Counted from the stretch's first letter, positions 21,540-32,486 are shown. The stretch: 64,000 nucleotides of DNA from Zygnema cylindricum (GCA_037447655.1 JBBHKE010002064.1:124001-188000), one strand, 5' to 3'. Notes: generated by a model not told the origin, from the sequence alone. Made by a program: numbers and translations.

Positions 21540-22044
21540 CGCGAAGCGCTATTAAATTTGTTAAGTTAGCACCATTGGAATGTAATTAGAAATAAGCCGC
21601 TGGAGGTGATAGAGATGGGAGGGTTAGGGAGAGCTAGAGGGAAAGGAGAGGGAAACGTGAGTGGAAAGGGTGCGGATATAATAAGAAAAAGGAGACGGAT
21701 GATGAGAGATTGAGGGGAAAACAAAAAAAATGCGGTTGACTTACACAATCTTCTCTTTCCAGATGTTTGTAAAACAAGGGCTTCTACGAGGATGACATCC
21801 ACGTCCATGTTGTTCCTCCATGTTTGACGATAAAATTATCTAATCATAATAACGACCCAAAAAAAAAAGTTTGTAACAAACATGTAAAAGAAAACCCTAC
21901 ACCTAATAGAAGAGGCGAAACGTCCAAGTGTTTTATTGTCCAAAAATGGCGAGAATCACTAAATGGCATCCGAAGGCTGTGCTCCCACAAAAAAGAATAA
22001 CTTCGTGGCTGTAAATCGTCGAGAAATAACATCTTTGTGCGCAT
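21540..22044 (-). other. possible 5' gene fragment, counterpart of 2930-3476
   Basis: On the minus strand the stretch coding WRNNMDVDVILVEALVLQTS is followed by a donor-like TGTAAGT (about 21735-21741) and a pyrimidine-rich tract. It shares this layout and the words GGAGGAACAAC with the fragment at 2930-3476. The acidic start is faintly like Myb/SANT-type accessory proteins of Harbinger elements, which is only a guess. Confidence 0.3.
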
Positions 22045-22732
22045 TTCAAGTTATACCGATAGTTGAATTGTTTATGTAAATGTGTTCCAATGTCAACGCT
22101 AAATGTTATTTTTTACTCTATTTTTTATACTTTTATATATATATATATGTATTTTACTTTTGTTAAAACTGACCTCATACCAATGTAAACATTTTCTCTA
22201 TTTTGTAGACTTTTAATAGAAGTTGGCTTTATATTAATGTAAAATTTTAAGCTAATAACTTTGAAATCCTAAAATAACATAACTTTTAACTATATTGTTT
22301 AAATGAACCTTCGATTTAGTGAAGCAACCTCAAAATATAGTCTAACACTTGCTATAATTAAGGGGAGATACGATCCCTTAGCGTAAAATTTTTATTTTTT
22401 TATATGTAAATCATCTGTTGTGCACACATGGAAGAACACATGGTCGACATTTGAGCATGTGCAAACAGGTTTGTGCGATTGAATGTTGTTGTGCATTTTG
22501 AGCTCACTTTCACTTGTCGACGCGACTATTATAAACCTTGCTTTGTACTTTATTACTTAATAGAGTACACTTATGGTGGTGCTTAACAATTTTGTACGTC
22601 ACACTATTTGAGCCCAAATTAGGGTTATTAACGGTAAATTCAATAAGCCTTTAACAACGCATAATTTTTTTTAACTTTGTTAATCCTTTTTTAGGTTTGA
22701 GGTCAAAATTAGGGGGCGCTGTAGTAGCGTTA
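22045..22732. other. AT-rich, no gene recognised
   Basis: A (TA)n run lies near 22135-22150. I see no coding region or clear repeat end. Confidence 0.35.
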
Positions 22733-23289
22733 AGGTGAAGCTCCATCGGATGAAAAATGAGGTTGTTTATAAAAATCTGGACCTCTCCATACTACGTTGT
22801 ACCTCTTATTTTGTTTATATCAGCGAACAACATTACAGAGAATCTTGTCAATATGCTCCAAAGGTCTAGGAGGTAACAATAACCACTGGATATTCATTCG
22901 CGAAGCATTCGCTTCAAAAGTTAATGTGATGTACCTCGAGGGGTATATCACCATTTACATAATTTTTTGAGCCGCGACACGTTGGATAATGAACAAAAGT
23001 GTCAAGATGGCAACCAACTTAAATCAAAATTTTTTGCACATGATATATAAATTGAAAAATCCAACCAAAATCACAAAAGAAATCTCGTAACGTACTTTCG
23101 TCATGCAATTTTTGTGAACGCCCATTCGTCACACTATTTTTGGATAAGCTCATTCGTCAGGCGAAAAAACAGGAACCCTAAAAAAATGAGCTAGTATGTG
23201 ACAAGGCGTCTTCAAAGAATACAAAAGTTGTGTTGTACATGACTTGATACGCACGTACATGGTAAGCAAATGAAATGTTTAAGTTAAAA
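22733..23289. mobile_element. Harbinger-like MITE, family M1 (copy C), truncated
   Basis: It begins AGGTGAAGCTCCATCGG after TTA and follows copy A in reverse orientation over most of its length. The far end is missing where M2 copy B begins. Confidence 0.65.
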
Positions 23290-23292
23290 TTA

Positions 23293-24064
23293 GGGTAAGT
23301 TTCCATCAGGCGTTCCCAGTAATCATACATTTACGTTTACTAGCAGTAATATTTTTAACACCTTTCCATCAAGTCGTGACAGTGAAGCAAAAATTGATTA
23401 CGTGTTAGATCGTGATTGGTACCACGTAGGATCTTGTTGAGCCGGTCGGGAATAATGAAAGTTTTGGAAAGTACAAAATCTCAACTGCGTATCTCTACAG
23501 GCGGACGCCGATTACATTTTCTAGTAACATCACGCTAATGTACAATCTGAACGTTCTTGTATTTGTCGTTGTACCAACGGCCATGAAAACCGTTGCGAAA
23601 TGAAAACTTGTACAAATGTCCATGAATGTACCATTTGTACGTTCATGTATTATCGTTGTACCAGCGGAGATGTGACAAGATGTCCTATAACCAAGATTTT
23701 TTCGTGGAACAGGGTGTCTTTGAAGTCAAAAGGTACACGCCATTTGCCACATGTAAGTTTATAACTTCACGTCCGTCGTGGATCGACTCTGACTTTTACA
23801 AGTGGACCAATACACGCGTCCAGTAAGCGCAAAGTGTCCTCTTGAAGACAGTTGCAGGAGACTAGCCAGACACTCGATACAATGGGCGTTTGCGTCAAAA
23901 ATTCGAAATTGGACGGTGGATGTTTTCCCCAAAAGTATGGAGAATCTTAACGAATTTCTAGTAAACATCTTTTGTAACAAAAAAATAAAAAACAGTACGG
24001 CTTAGTATCGAAAGGTACTTCCTTTAGTAAACAACCCCCTTTTTCGCCTGATGGAAGGTTACCC
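23293..24064. mobile_element. Harbinger-like MITE, family M2 (copy B)
   Basis: Termini GGGTAAGTTTCCATCAGGCG and CGCCTGATGGAAGGTTACCC are inverted repeats. TTA precedes and TAA follows, so the 3-bp duplication is not exact. Its 772 bp provide the unoccupied site for the MITE at 16958. Confidence 0.7.
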
Positions 24065-24221
24065 TAAGCAAAAAACGAAAAATATTGAAGGTTTCGTGGG
24101 TACACCATGAATCGCTATTAGTGTTTAGAAATAGATAGCATTATGAAAAAAATATTGTTATTAACGCTATTTGGGAATTTCATTTTTTAGTAAAAAAAAG
24201 TTTATACGAGTTTATCAGTAA

Positions 24222-25653
24222 AGGTGACGTTCCTTTAGACGAAAAGTGGGGTAGTTTACAAAAGTTTGCGACTATCCGTACCAAACCGTACCGCTTTTTT
24301 TGTTTTTATACGAAAAAGAACATTACAAAGAATCTTGCCAATACTCTTTGAAGGTTTGTAGGTAATAATGACCGTGGGATGTTCATCCACGAGGCATTCT
24401 CTTCATTTTTCTCTGTAACTGTCAACGTACCTCTAAGAGGTGGGTCGGCAGATATAGAAAAAAAGTTAATCACGACACGCTAGACGATTAGGCTACGTGT
24501 CACGATGAACAACGAACAAAAAATGACAAAATTTTCACATGACACGCGCTTTCGAAAATACAACCGAAAATAAAAATGTAATTTCGTAACTCTCCTTCGT
24601 CACTATATTTTAAGTACCTTTTGTTTATAATACAATTTCTGTTAAAAGATTATCGTTATGTTCGAAAAAAGGAACCCTAAAAAATGAGCTGGCGTTTAGA
24701 CCGGCGTCTGCAGAAAGTATATTACCCTTTGCCGTATGATGACTTCGTACGCAGGTATATGGTACACAAGTGAAAAATTGAAGTAAAATTTGTCGGTGCT
24801 AAAAAACTTAAGGATATTCAACATTGGATCGTACCTTACGTGGTGCCAATCAATTTAGAAACGTGGTTTACAGACTCTTCGTGGTGGAACAGTGACTCAG
24901 GGTGGACTTCCATTAGGTAAAAAATGGGGTTTTTTACTGACGGTCGTACCGTTTCGTACAGGTTCGTACATAATTTTTTTTTTTCAACGAAAACAACATT
25001 ACTGAAAATTGTCCAAGGTTGTAGACGTAAACTAGGACAGTCAGATTCAATTGCACTTTTTATCCGTGAAGTCACGTCACTAACCCTACAGTTTGTTAGG
25101 ACCGTGCATCGTGAGGACATTTCTCGAATACAGAACGTGTAAAAATAGGCCTCGTGGAAAAGGTAAAAAAAATCCATGATGAGCGCGCGCGTATGTGTGT
25201 ACACGTCGCAATGGCCATGTGCATTCCGCCAGGGTGGCTGCGAATCCGCTGAAATTATCCCGTCACGCTCCCACCATCAAAGTTTGTCGCCGCCTTTTTG
25301 TCATTGCGTTTTGAAATTATAGATAGTACATTTAACGCCCTATGTACGAGTCATTAATTACATTCACTTTTACATATATTATCTCCGCTGGTACAGATAT
25401 TACCTCCGCTCGTACAGATATTGCGTTCTGACATTGCATTCGAAGATTCTTTCAAGATTTTAAGTATCAAATATTAACCTATGTGTTACGAACCAGAATG
25501 AGCCACGCAGGTTTAGAGATGCGACCTAATGGAAGGCACGCCTTTCAGTAAAACTTTCCGTACAATGGGACGCCTAATAAAAGTCCACCCTTAATCAACC
25601 TAGTTTGTAGAGTTGGCCGTACGATTACAGAAGCGTTTGATGGAACACCACTC
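24222..25653. mobile_element. Harbinger-like MITE, family M1 (copy D), interrupted
   Basis: TAA flanks both ends (24219-24221, 25654-25656). Both flanking parts match copy B (20120-20858) in reverse orientation. The family M3 MITE 24900-25590 sits inside it. Confidence 0.7.
24900..25590. mobile_element. Harbinger-like MITE, family M3 (copy A)
   Basis: Termini GGGTGGACTTCCATTAG and CTAATAAAAGTCCACCC are inverted repeats. TCA (24897-24899) and TTA (25591-25593) flank it. The unoccupied sequence in M1 copy B reads TCA here (in reverse), so one flank has mutated. Confidence 0.7.
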
Positions 25654-26129
25654 TAACTCTAATTTGTAATTTTAGTTGTAACAATTGTCGGCGGAAAATG
25701 ACTCCTCACTAAAATACGTGCATGTACAAAATCGTTGAAATTGTTTATCGTCGCGTATTTATGACATCCTCATGTGCCGGGTAATTTTCACGCAATAACA
25801 TGTTAGCGCGACTCCGGGATTCGCTTAGCGTGAGACTTGTTACGTTATCCGTAAGTACCAATTTTGAATTGACGGCAGTACACTGGTACGTCCCAAAATG
25901 ACGTCGCATGTTCGTCGCTTCTCATAAAATTTACACTGATAATGTCCTTTAATTTTAATTACGTCGCTGTTCAATGTTTATATTAGGGTTAATTAACGTT
26001 AATATGTCTCTTAACTCTAAATTGATTGCTCTTCGGTGGCAGCACTTAAAAAAAAAAAAAGATATTAGCGTTAACACTTCCAAAAATAATAGGTATTAGC
26101 GTTAATGTTAAATGTAAATGAGTCTCTTT

Positions 26130-27178
26130 TGTAGAAACTAATGGTTTTATTAGTATTTTCTAGGTCTGAAAAGAAATATAGAAGTCGAGGCAGTCTATCT
26201 CTAACTTCTCTCTCCAACTCTCAAACTTGTCGCAGTCACTGAGAAATTGGAGAGGAAGCTAGAGCCATGGCTACCTTGGCTATCCTGAGGTTTACGGGAA
26301 TTTTATATAAGGGTTTATTTATTTATTTAAAAGGTATGTGCCGGCAGCAGGATTTGATCCTTGTACCTACCGGCCGGGAGACAGGAAATAGCCGGTAGCC
26401 TTAGCCGTTAAGTCTAGCCGTAGTGTTACGTAGCATATAGTTTGATATTTATTTAAATGATTATACGTGCGATAAATCATTTAACTGAAATGGATTACGG
26501 GATACATAGATCCAGTAATATATTATGCACGAATTACGGTACGGACAAAAATCAGTACCGCGCATTTGTTTCGTAAGTGAAACAAATACCGCGCATGTAT
26601 TTATTACGGCTACGATTAAATCCGAATTTAATCGGACGGCCGAGATTAGCGCCGAGATCGCGGAGGAAGATTTCGGCGGTTTGTGGCCATCGCCACATCG
26701 GATGACGCGTGGCGAAATTCCGTTGGATTGTGGAATCTCCGGAGATTATGGCACCGAATCCGGATTTGACATGTGTCGACATTTTGGCCATGTCGTACAA
26801 TGTCCGCACATAAAGTACACCGACAGCTGTACTTTTGCGTACGGAACTCAATTCTGATTGGTTTCGTACATCTGTAGATAGAGTCTGTGAGAGAGATAGG
26901 ACTTAGAAAAATTAGAAGATAGGACCCCCTCTCCCAGAGAGCTTCTGTACAAAAGGTCAATTTTGACCCTCCTAAACTTACTGCTCAAGGGAGCAAATTC
27001 AGAGATTCTTTTTGCTACCGACTCAGGGTAGTCTTGCCTTTACAAGGGTGCAGGTGGTCAGAGTTTTTGTCTGCCAGGGTGGCAGTTATTTTTGCTGGAA
27101 CACAAAGGGGTCATGATTATGCTAGAGGCTTCTTGGAAGCTGTATACTCTGAGGACTTATGGAGGTCTTAGAGTTTCA
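26130..27178 (+). repeat. 5' LTR of A1
   Basis: It starts TGTAGAAAC and ends TTTCA. The GTAC array begins at 26795; its second core is GCAC at 26806. The ATG at 27159 lies inside the LTR and opens the gag-pol frame. Confidence 0.9.
26339..26428 (-). ncRNA. antisense tRNA-like module in LTR A
   Basis: The minus strand gives A-box-like TAGACTTAACGGCTAAGGC (26398-26416), a CTACCGG/CCGGTAG stem in the anticodon-arm position with a long loop, B-box-like GGATCAAATCC (26350-26360) and TTTT at 26329-26332. It resembles a decayed Ser/Leu-type tRNA. Copies lie at 31740-31829 and, in A2, with B-boxes at 39134-39144 and 44536-44546. Confidence 0.5.
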
Positions 27179-30100
27179 GGTTATGGGCCCACCCTCTAGG
27201 GTACCAATCTTTAATGGAACTGGCTTCATATACTGGGAAAGAATGATGATAGGAGCTCTATGCGAAAAAAGGTTTTGGGGGATAGTGAGTGGACGGTTGG
27301 GGCGTCCATCAAGTCTTGGAATTCCTCCAGGGTTTGGAGGAACCAGATTCACCAGGAAAGAGGACCCACCTTCAACGGAGGAAACAAAAGAAGGAGAGGT
27401 GGTGGACAAAGGAAAGGAGAAGGAGACGACCACACCAATAGCAACTGGTTCGACATTCATGTCACCTATTCCGAGGAATGAGGAGAATGATACTGAAACT
27501 TGGGACTTCAACAATATGGCGGCAAAGCACTTCATCCTACGCCATCTCACTCAAGGACTTGCATGTCCTCATTTGCAGGTAGAAAGAGCATCCGATCTTT
27601 GGATGGCTCTCATAGAGATGTACCGAAGTGGTACGATTCAGCAACAACAGTTGGTTGATCAGAAAGTTAAGGAGTATGTATACAAAGGGGGAAATATGTT
27701 GGATTTTTGCAATGAGCTTGCTACACTCTTCATGGAGCTACATAGTGCGGGAAAAGATTTTAGTGAAAAAGAAAAGGTTAACTGTTTACTGATGAAGTTA
27801 CCTGATGAGTTCGTGAACATACCTTACCGTGTGCAGGATTTGCCTGACTCAAGGTGGATATGGAACTCAGTGGTAGGGATGATTCTCGTTCAAGAGAATA
27901 CAATTGAGATCCGAAGGGGAGGAAAGAGTGGCCAAGCCTTGGCAACAGCGACTGATTGGAGGAACAGGGATTCCCGAAAACCGGTCGGAAACTATGGGGG
28001 TAGGGAGCAGAAAAAACAGGCCGATGAGTTCGAACCAAGGGCTCCCAAAGGACTATGTCACTTTTGTAAGAAACCAGGGCACTATATGGCAGAGTGCACT
28101 AAGCTAACCGAGCTTCGGTTAAAGGAGGGGCAGACCGGTGGTACCCCGAGAGGAAAGAAAAAGGCCCTTGTCACACAGGTACCTGAGGCTGAATCCGAGG
28201 ACGAGGACGATGAGCTCCTTTTGGATGAGGATTTGGAGGCCAAAAATGAGGTCGAAATTCCACGAAGGCAGAAATGTGCTTACGGTGGATTGAAAGGTGA
28301 AGCACGCTGGATTGTAGATTCAGGTGCCTCCATGCACATGTGTAAGGATAGACACCTGTTCACTAAGATAAGAAAGATTCCCAGTGTAGAGATAGAGTAC
28401 GGGGATGGGAGGATAGTCACCACTACTCTTGTAGGATCGGTAGATCTAAAAGTGTTAGTAGAAGGAAAGACATCCATATTAACATTCTCCGATGTATTGT
28501 TTATTCCGGAGCTGAACAAAAATCTTATCTCTACATCAGTATTAGATGATAAGGGTTTTTTTACTATCACTAGGGAAGGAGTCTTTACTGCTAGTTTTGA
28601 GGATGATGTCTATTTCATTGCTGAGAAAGGTAGCCATGGGATGTTTAGGCTGATCTTAAGTAATGAAAAGAAGAAACTTTATTATGCTGGTGTTTATGAT
28701 ATTATGATGTGGCATAAGAGGCTTGGGCATGTGAATCTAGATAAGTTAAGAGAGATGAAAAAGATGGGAGTGGTGGAAGGGATTCAATTCAGTGAGAGTG
28801 ATGATATAAGTGATTGTAGTGGATGTGCTCAAGGTAAAGCACACAGATTACCCTTTCCTAAGTCAGCCACCTATAAAGGGGAAAAAATTCTTGATCTAGT
28901 ACACACAGATATTTGGGGACCGGCTAAAGTGCCCTCACCGGGGGGGAAGAGATTTATGATGACTATAACTGATGATTGGTCTCGGTATTCCCGGGTATAT
29001 TTTTTGAAAAACAAGTCCGAAGCTGAGGATTGTTTTAGACAATATAAAGCATGGAGCAAAAAACTCCATGAAACTCCAATCAAGAGAGTAAGGAGTGACA
29101 ATGGTGGAGAGTATACTTCTAACCAGTTTGAGGATTTTCTGAGGGAAGATGGGGTTCAACACCAAAAGACAGTTCCAGAAAATCCGGAACAGAATGGGGT
29201 AGCTGAAAGGTTAAATAGAACACCAAGTGATAGTGCTAGAAGTATGTTGTCAGATAAAAAGATAGGGAAAAGGTTTTGGGCAAAAGCAATGAACTGTGCT
29301 AATTACCTCAAGAATAGAGTTCTTACTTCAGCTATAAGAGATCAAACACCTTATGAGAGATGGACAGGCCGGAAACCAGACATATCTCACTTAAAGATTT
29401 TCGGCAGTCAAGTATTCAGTCTAGATACTGATCGGTCCAATTCGAAGCTAGATCCTAAAGGAAAACCGGGATGCTTATTAGGATATGATGAAGATGTTAA
29501 AGGATATAGAGTTTATGATCTAAAAAGGGAAGATATAATTTTAGTAAAGCATCTAGTAGTTATGGATGAAGGAAAGTTTGTGGATCCCTTCAAATATACG
29601 AAGTCAGTAAAAATCAGATTTGAGTCAGAAAATTCCGATGACTTTGAGCTTCCTAACTATCCAGGTTTTAGAGAAGATGACATTCTTGCAGGAACAAATC
29701 AGACCGAAAAGGACTCGGCTGTGGAAACTCCAGTGACAACTCTACTCGAAGCGGAAGACGTGGTGGAAATTGATTCGGAATCAAGGGATAGGGGAGAAGC
29801 CGAGTTTGTTCGAAAGAATCCACGAGAACCATCTATTCCGGCCTCAGATTTTGAGGGGGGGAGGAGAAGTAGCAAAAGACTGCAAGAAAAACAGGTTAAT
29901 AACAAGGTAACTAAACTATCTCATCAAGATGAACCTCAAACTTATGGAGAGGCGATGACTTGTCCAGAAAGAAACCGGTGGAAGACAGCCATCAATGAGG
30001 AGATGGCTTCAATCATGGCAGCCGATGCTTGGGAGCTGGTGGACTGTCCACCTAACCGAAAACCAATCGGTTGTAAGTGGGTTTTCAAATTAAAACTGAA

Positions 30101-31517
30101 CCCAGATAACACAATCGAACGGTACAAGGCCAGATTAGTGGCAAAGGGATTTACACAAAAGGAAGGAATTGACTACGAGGAAACCTTTGCCCCGGTGGTC
30201 AGATTTCCCTCCGTCCGCATACTTCTCAGTTTAGCAGCGGCGGAAGACATGGAAGTGCATCAGATGGACATCAAGACAACCTTTTTGCATGGAGAATTGG
30301 AAGAGGAGATCTTCATGCGACAACCCGAAGGTTTTGTGGAGGAAGGAGAGGAGAGTAAGGTATGCCGGCTGATTAAATCTCTTTATGGTTTGAAACAAGC
30401 ACCTCGACAGTGGAATAAGAAGCTTGATGAGTTTCTTACCGGTCTGGGATATATTCGGATCAGCTCAGATCACTCAATCTATGTTTTTGAAGATGAGGAA
30501 GGTTTGATATTTATTGCAATTTATGTTGATGATTTGCTTGTATTAAGTAAGTCAATGGAAAAAATTAACAAACTGAAAACCGATCTTAAGGGGAGATTTG
30601 AAATGAAGGATATGGGAGAAACAAGATATATTTTGGGAATTCAAGTAGAGAGAGACCGAAAAAGGAAAATTATAAGATTGACTCAAAAGGAAGCAATAGG
30701 GAACATGCTTGAAAAATTTCAAATGGATAAAGCTAATAGTTGTACAACTCCAATGGAGTTGAAGAAGGGAAGTGAGGGGAGTGAGGAAGAAGGAGTCATA
30801 GTCTTAGACGAGGAATTATCTCCTGATGAACAGAAGTTCATGCAGACTTTTCCTTACAGGCAAGTAGTGGAAAGTCTAATCTATTTTATGAATTGTACCC
30901 GACCGGATTTAGCTGCAGCTGTAGGAGTGCTGAGTAGAAGTCTAAATGCTCCCACTAAGAAAGATTGGGAGGCAGCTAAGAGAGTCCTTAGATATTTGGT
31001 AGGAACTAGAGATCTATGGTTGCATTTGGGTGGGGAGAATACTGACATCACTACTTGGAGTGATGCCAGTTATGGTGATGCTCCGATGAGGAGATGTACT
31101 TCTGGATATGTATTATATGTGGGTGATGGGGCTTGCTGTTGGAGTAGCAAACAGCAAAAGGTTATTGCTCAGTCCACCATGGAGGCTGAGTATATGGCCT
31201 CTTGCTCTGCTGTAAAAGAATTGATGTGGGTCAAGTCTTTGCTTGGTGAGCTTGGTCACCTTAAGAGTGGTGTGCAGAAAATATTTTGTGATAATCAGGC
31301 AGCAATCGCTATTTCTGCCAATCCTAAACACCATTTTAAAGCCAAACACATAGACATCAAACTCAGCTTTGTTAAAGAGAAAGTAGAAAACAAAATAATC
31401 AGTTTAGAGTACAGACCAGATAGTGAGATGGTAGCACATATGATGACCAAACCTGTGCCTTCCCCTAAGCTAATTTTTTGCAGGGAGAAGTGTGGTCTGA
31501 AATTAAAAATTGACTAG
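27159..31517 (+). CDS. Copia gag-pol polyprotein (A1)
   Basis: The 1452-residue polyprotein supplies Gag, protease, integrase, reverse transcriptase and RNase H for cytoplasmic particle assembly and reinsertion. Gag (about 1-330) ends in a CCHC knuckle CHFCKKPGHYMAEC (300-313). The protease has DSGA (D387). Integrase has H519/H524/C553/C556 and the DD35E triad D584, D647, E683. RT has MDIKTTF (D1037) and YVDD (D1124/D1125). RNase H has D1302, E1344 and D1378, but residue 1427 is His (CAT, 31437-31439) where A2, B1 and C have Asp in VAD(M/I)MTKP. The first eight codons come from the LTR and primer site. Despite the open frame the copy is probably inactive because of His1427; substitutions at other shared positions (RTPSDS for RTLSDS) add to this. 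Confidence 0.93.
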   Translation: MEVLEFQVMGPPSRVPIFNGTGFIYWERMMIGALCEKRFWGIVSGRLGRPSSLGIPPGFGGTRFTRKEDPPSTEETKEGEVVDKGKEKETTTPIATGSTFMSPIPRNEENDTETWDFNNMAAKHFILRHLTQGLACPHLQVERASDLWMALIEMYRSGTIQQQQLVDQKVKEYVYKGGNMLDFCNELATLFMELHSAGKDFSEKEKVNCLLMKLPDEFVNIPYRVQDLPDSRWIWNSVVGMILVQENTIEIRRGGKSGQALATATDWRNRDSRKPVGNYGGREQKKQADEFEPRAPKGLCHFCKKPGHYMAECTKLTELRLKEGQTGGTPRGKKKALVTQVPEAESEDEDDELLLDEDLEAKNEVEIPRRQKCAYGGLKGEARWIVDSGASMHMCKDRHLFTKIRKIPSVEIEYGDGRIVTTTLVGSVDLKVLVEGKTSILTFSDVLFIPELNKNLISTSVLDDKGFFTITREGVFTASFEDDVYFIAEKGSHGMFRLILSNEKKKLYYAGVYDIMMWHKRLGHVNLDKLREMKKMGVVEGIQFSESDDISDCSGCAQGKAHRLPFPKSATYKGEKILDLVHTDIWGPAKVPSPGGKRFMMTITDDWSRYSRVYFLKNKSEAEDCFRQYKAWSKKLHETPIKRVRSDNGGEYTSNQFEDFLREDGVQHQKTVPENPEQNGVAERLNRTPSDSARSMLSDKKIGKRFWAKAMNCANYLKNRVLTSAIRDQTPYERWTGRKPDISHLKIFGSQVFSLDTDRSNSKLDPKGKPGCLLGYDEDVKGYRVYDLKREDIILVKHLVVMDEGKFVDPFKYTKSVKIRFESENSDDFELPNYPGFREDDILAGTNQTEKDSAVETPVTTLLEAEDVVEIDSESRDRGEAEFVRKNPREPSIPASDFEGGRRSSKRLQEKQVNNKVTKLSHQDEPQTYGEAMTCPERNRWKTAINEEMASIMAADAWELVDCPPNRKPIGCKWVFKLKLNPDNTIERYKARLVAKGFTQKEGIDYEETFAPVVRFPSVRILLSLAAAEDMEVHQMDIKTTFLHGELEEEIFMRQPEGFVEEGEESKVCRLIKSLYGLKQAPRQWNKKLDEFLTGLGYIRISSDHSIYVFEDEEGLIFIAIYVDDLLVLSKSMEKINKLKTDLKGRFEMKDMGETRYILGIQVERDRKRKIIRLTQKEAIGNMLEKFQMDKANSCTTPMELKKGSEGSEEEGVIVLDEELSPDEQKFMQTFPYRQVVESLIYFMNCTRPDLAAAVGVLSRSLNAPTKKDWEAAKRVLRYLVGTRDLWLHLGGENTDITTWSDASYGDAPMRRCTSGYVLYVGDGACCWSSKQQKVIAQSTMEAEYMASCSAVKELMWVKSLLGELGHLKSGVQKIFCDNQAAIAISANPKHHFKAKHIDIKLSFVKEKVENKIISLEYRPDSEMVAHMMTKPVPSPKLIFCREKCGLKLKID
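27179..27193 (+). other. primer binding site, half-tRNA-iMet type
   Basis: GGTTATGGGCCCACC follows the LTR end with no spacer. It is complementary to GGUGGGCCCAUAACC, the 5' side of the anticodon arm of plant initiator tRNA-Met. Drosophila copia uses an equivalent internal tRNA fragment. The same bases encode VMGPP of Gag. Equivalent sites lie at 39963 (A2), 51565 (B1) and 37332 (C, first base A). Confidence 0.75.
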
Positions 31518-31530
31518 AAAATAAGGGGAG
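31518..31530 (+). other. polypurine tract of A1
   Basis: AAAATAAGGGGAG abuts the 3' LTR and would prime plus-strand synthesis. A2 and B1 keep it; C has AAAATAAAGGGAG. Confidence 0.8.
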
Positions 31531-32195
31531 TGTAGAAACTAATGGTTTTATTAGTATTTTCTAGGTCTGAAAAGAAATATAGAAGTCGAGGCAGTCTATC
31601 TCTAACTTCTCTCTCCAACTCTCAAACTTGTCGCAGTCACTGAGAAATTGGAGAGGAAGCTAGAGCCATGACTACCTTGGCTATCCTGAGGTTTACGGGA
31701 ATTTTATATTAGGGTTTATTTATTTATTTAAAAGGTATGTGCCGGCGGCAGGATTTGATCCTTGTACCTACCGGCCGGGAGACAGGAAATAACCGGTAGC
31801 CTTAGCCGTTAAGTCTAGCCGTAGTGTTACGTAGCATATAGTTTGATATTTATTTAAATGATTATACGTGCGATAAATCATTTAACTGAAATGGATTACG
31901 GGATACATAGATCCAGTAATATATTACGTACGAATTACGGTACGGACAAAAATCAGTACCGCGCATTTGTTTCGTAAGTGAAACAAATACCGCGCATGTA
32001 TTTATTACGGCTACGATTAAATCCGAATTTAATCGGACGGCCGGGATTAGCGCCGAGATCGCGGAGGAAGATTTCGGCGGTTTGTGGCCATCGCCACATC
32101 GGATGACGCGTGGCAAAATTCCGTTGGATTGTGGAATCTCCGGAGATTATGGCACCGAATCCGGATTTGACATGTGTCGACATTTTGGCCATGTC

Positions 32196-32243
32196 GTACA
32201 ATGTCCGTACATAAAGTACACCGGCAGCTGTACTTTTGCGTAC
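32196..32243 (+). promoter_or_regulatory. five-GTAC array in LTR A
   Basis: Cores start at 32196, 32207, 32216, 32230 and 32240. The third and fourth lie in an inverted repeat AAAGTACA/TGTACTTT with an 8-nt spacer. Copies: 26795 (A1 5'), 39579 (A2 5') and 44981 (A2 3', last two cores mutated). Confidence 0.65.
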
Positions 32244-32355
32244 GGAACTCAATTCTGATTGGTTTCGTACATCAGTAGATAGAGTCTGTGAGAGAGATAG
32301 GACTTAGAAAAATTAGAAGATAGGACCCCCTCTCCCAGAGAGCTTCTGTACAAAA

Positions 32356-32486
32356 GGTCAACTTTGACCCTCCATAACTTACTGCTCAGGGGAGCAAATT
32401 CAGAGATTCTTTTTGCTACCGACTCAGGGGAGTCTTGCCTTTACAGGGGTGCAGGTGGTCAAGGTTTTTGTCTGCCAGGGTGGCAG
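32356..32486 (+). other. leader hairpin row, LTR A
   Basis: GGTCA/TGACC (32356-32369), TGCTC/GAGCA with loop AGGG (32383-32396), GACTC/GAGTC with loop AGGG (32421-32434) and CTGCCA/TGGCAG with loop GGG (32472-32486). The fourth hairpin of family D is degenerate here. Confidence 0.6.

Larger units (their letters stand above)
24103..26129. mobile_element. mariner-like MITE hosting nested Harbinger-like MITEs
   Basis: It starts CACCATGAATCGCTATTAG after TA (24101-24102). 24103-24218 and 25657-26129 together match the MITE 16958-17475. The middle is occupied by M1 copy D (24222-25653), and the right end is cut by the LTR of Copia A1 at 26130. Confidence 0.6.

Noticed and set aside
26525-26857. 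110-codon open frame in the family A LTR, repeated at 39309 and 44711
   Set aside because: It is conserved only because the LTR copies are; it overlaps the GTAC array and is not kept in families C or D.
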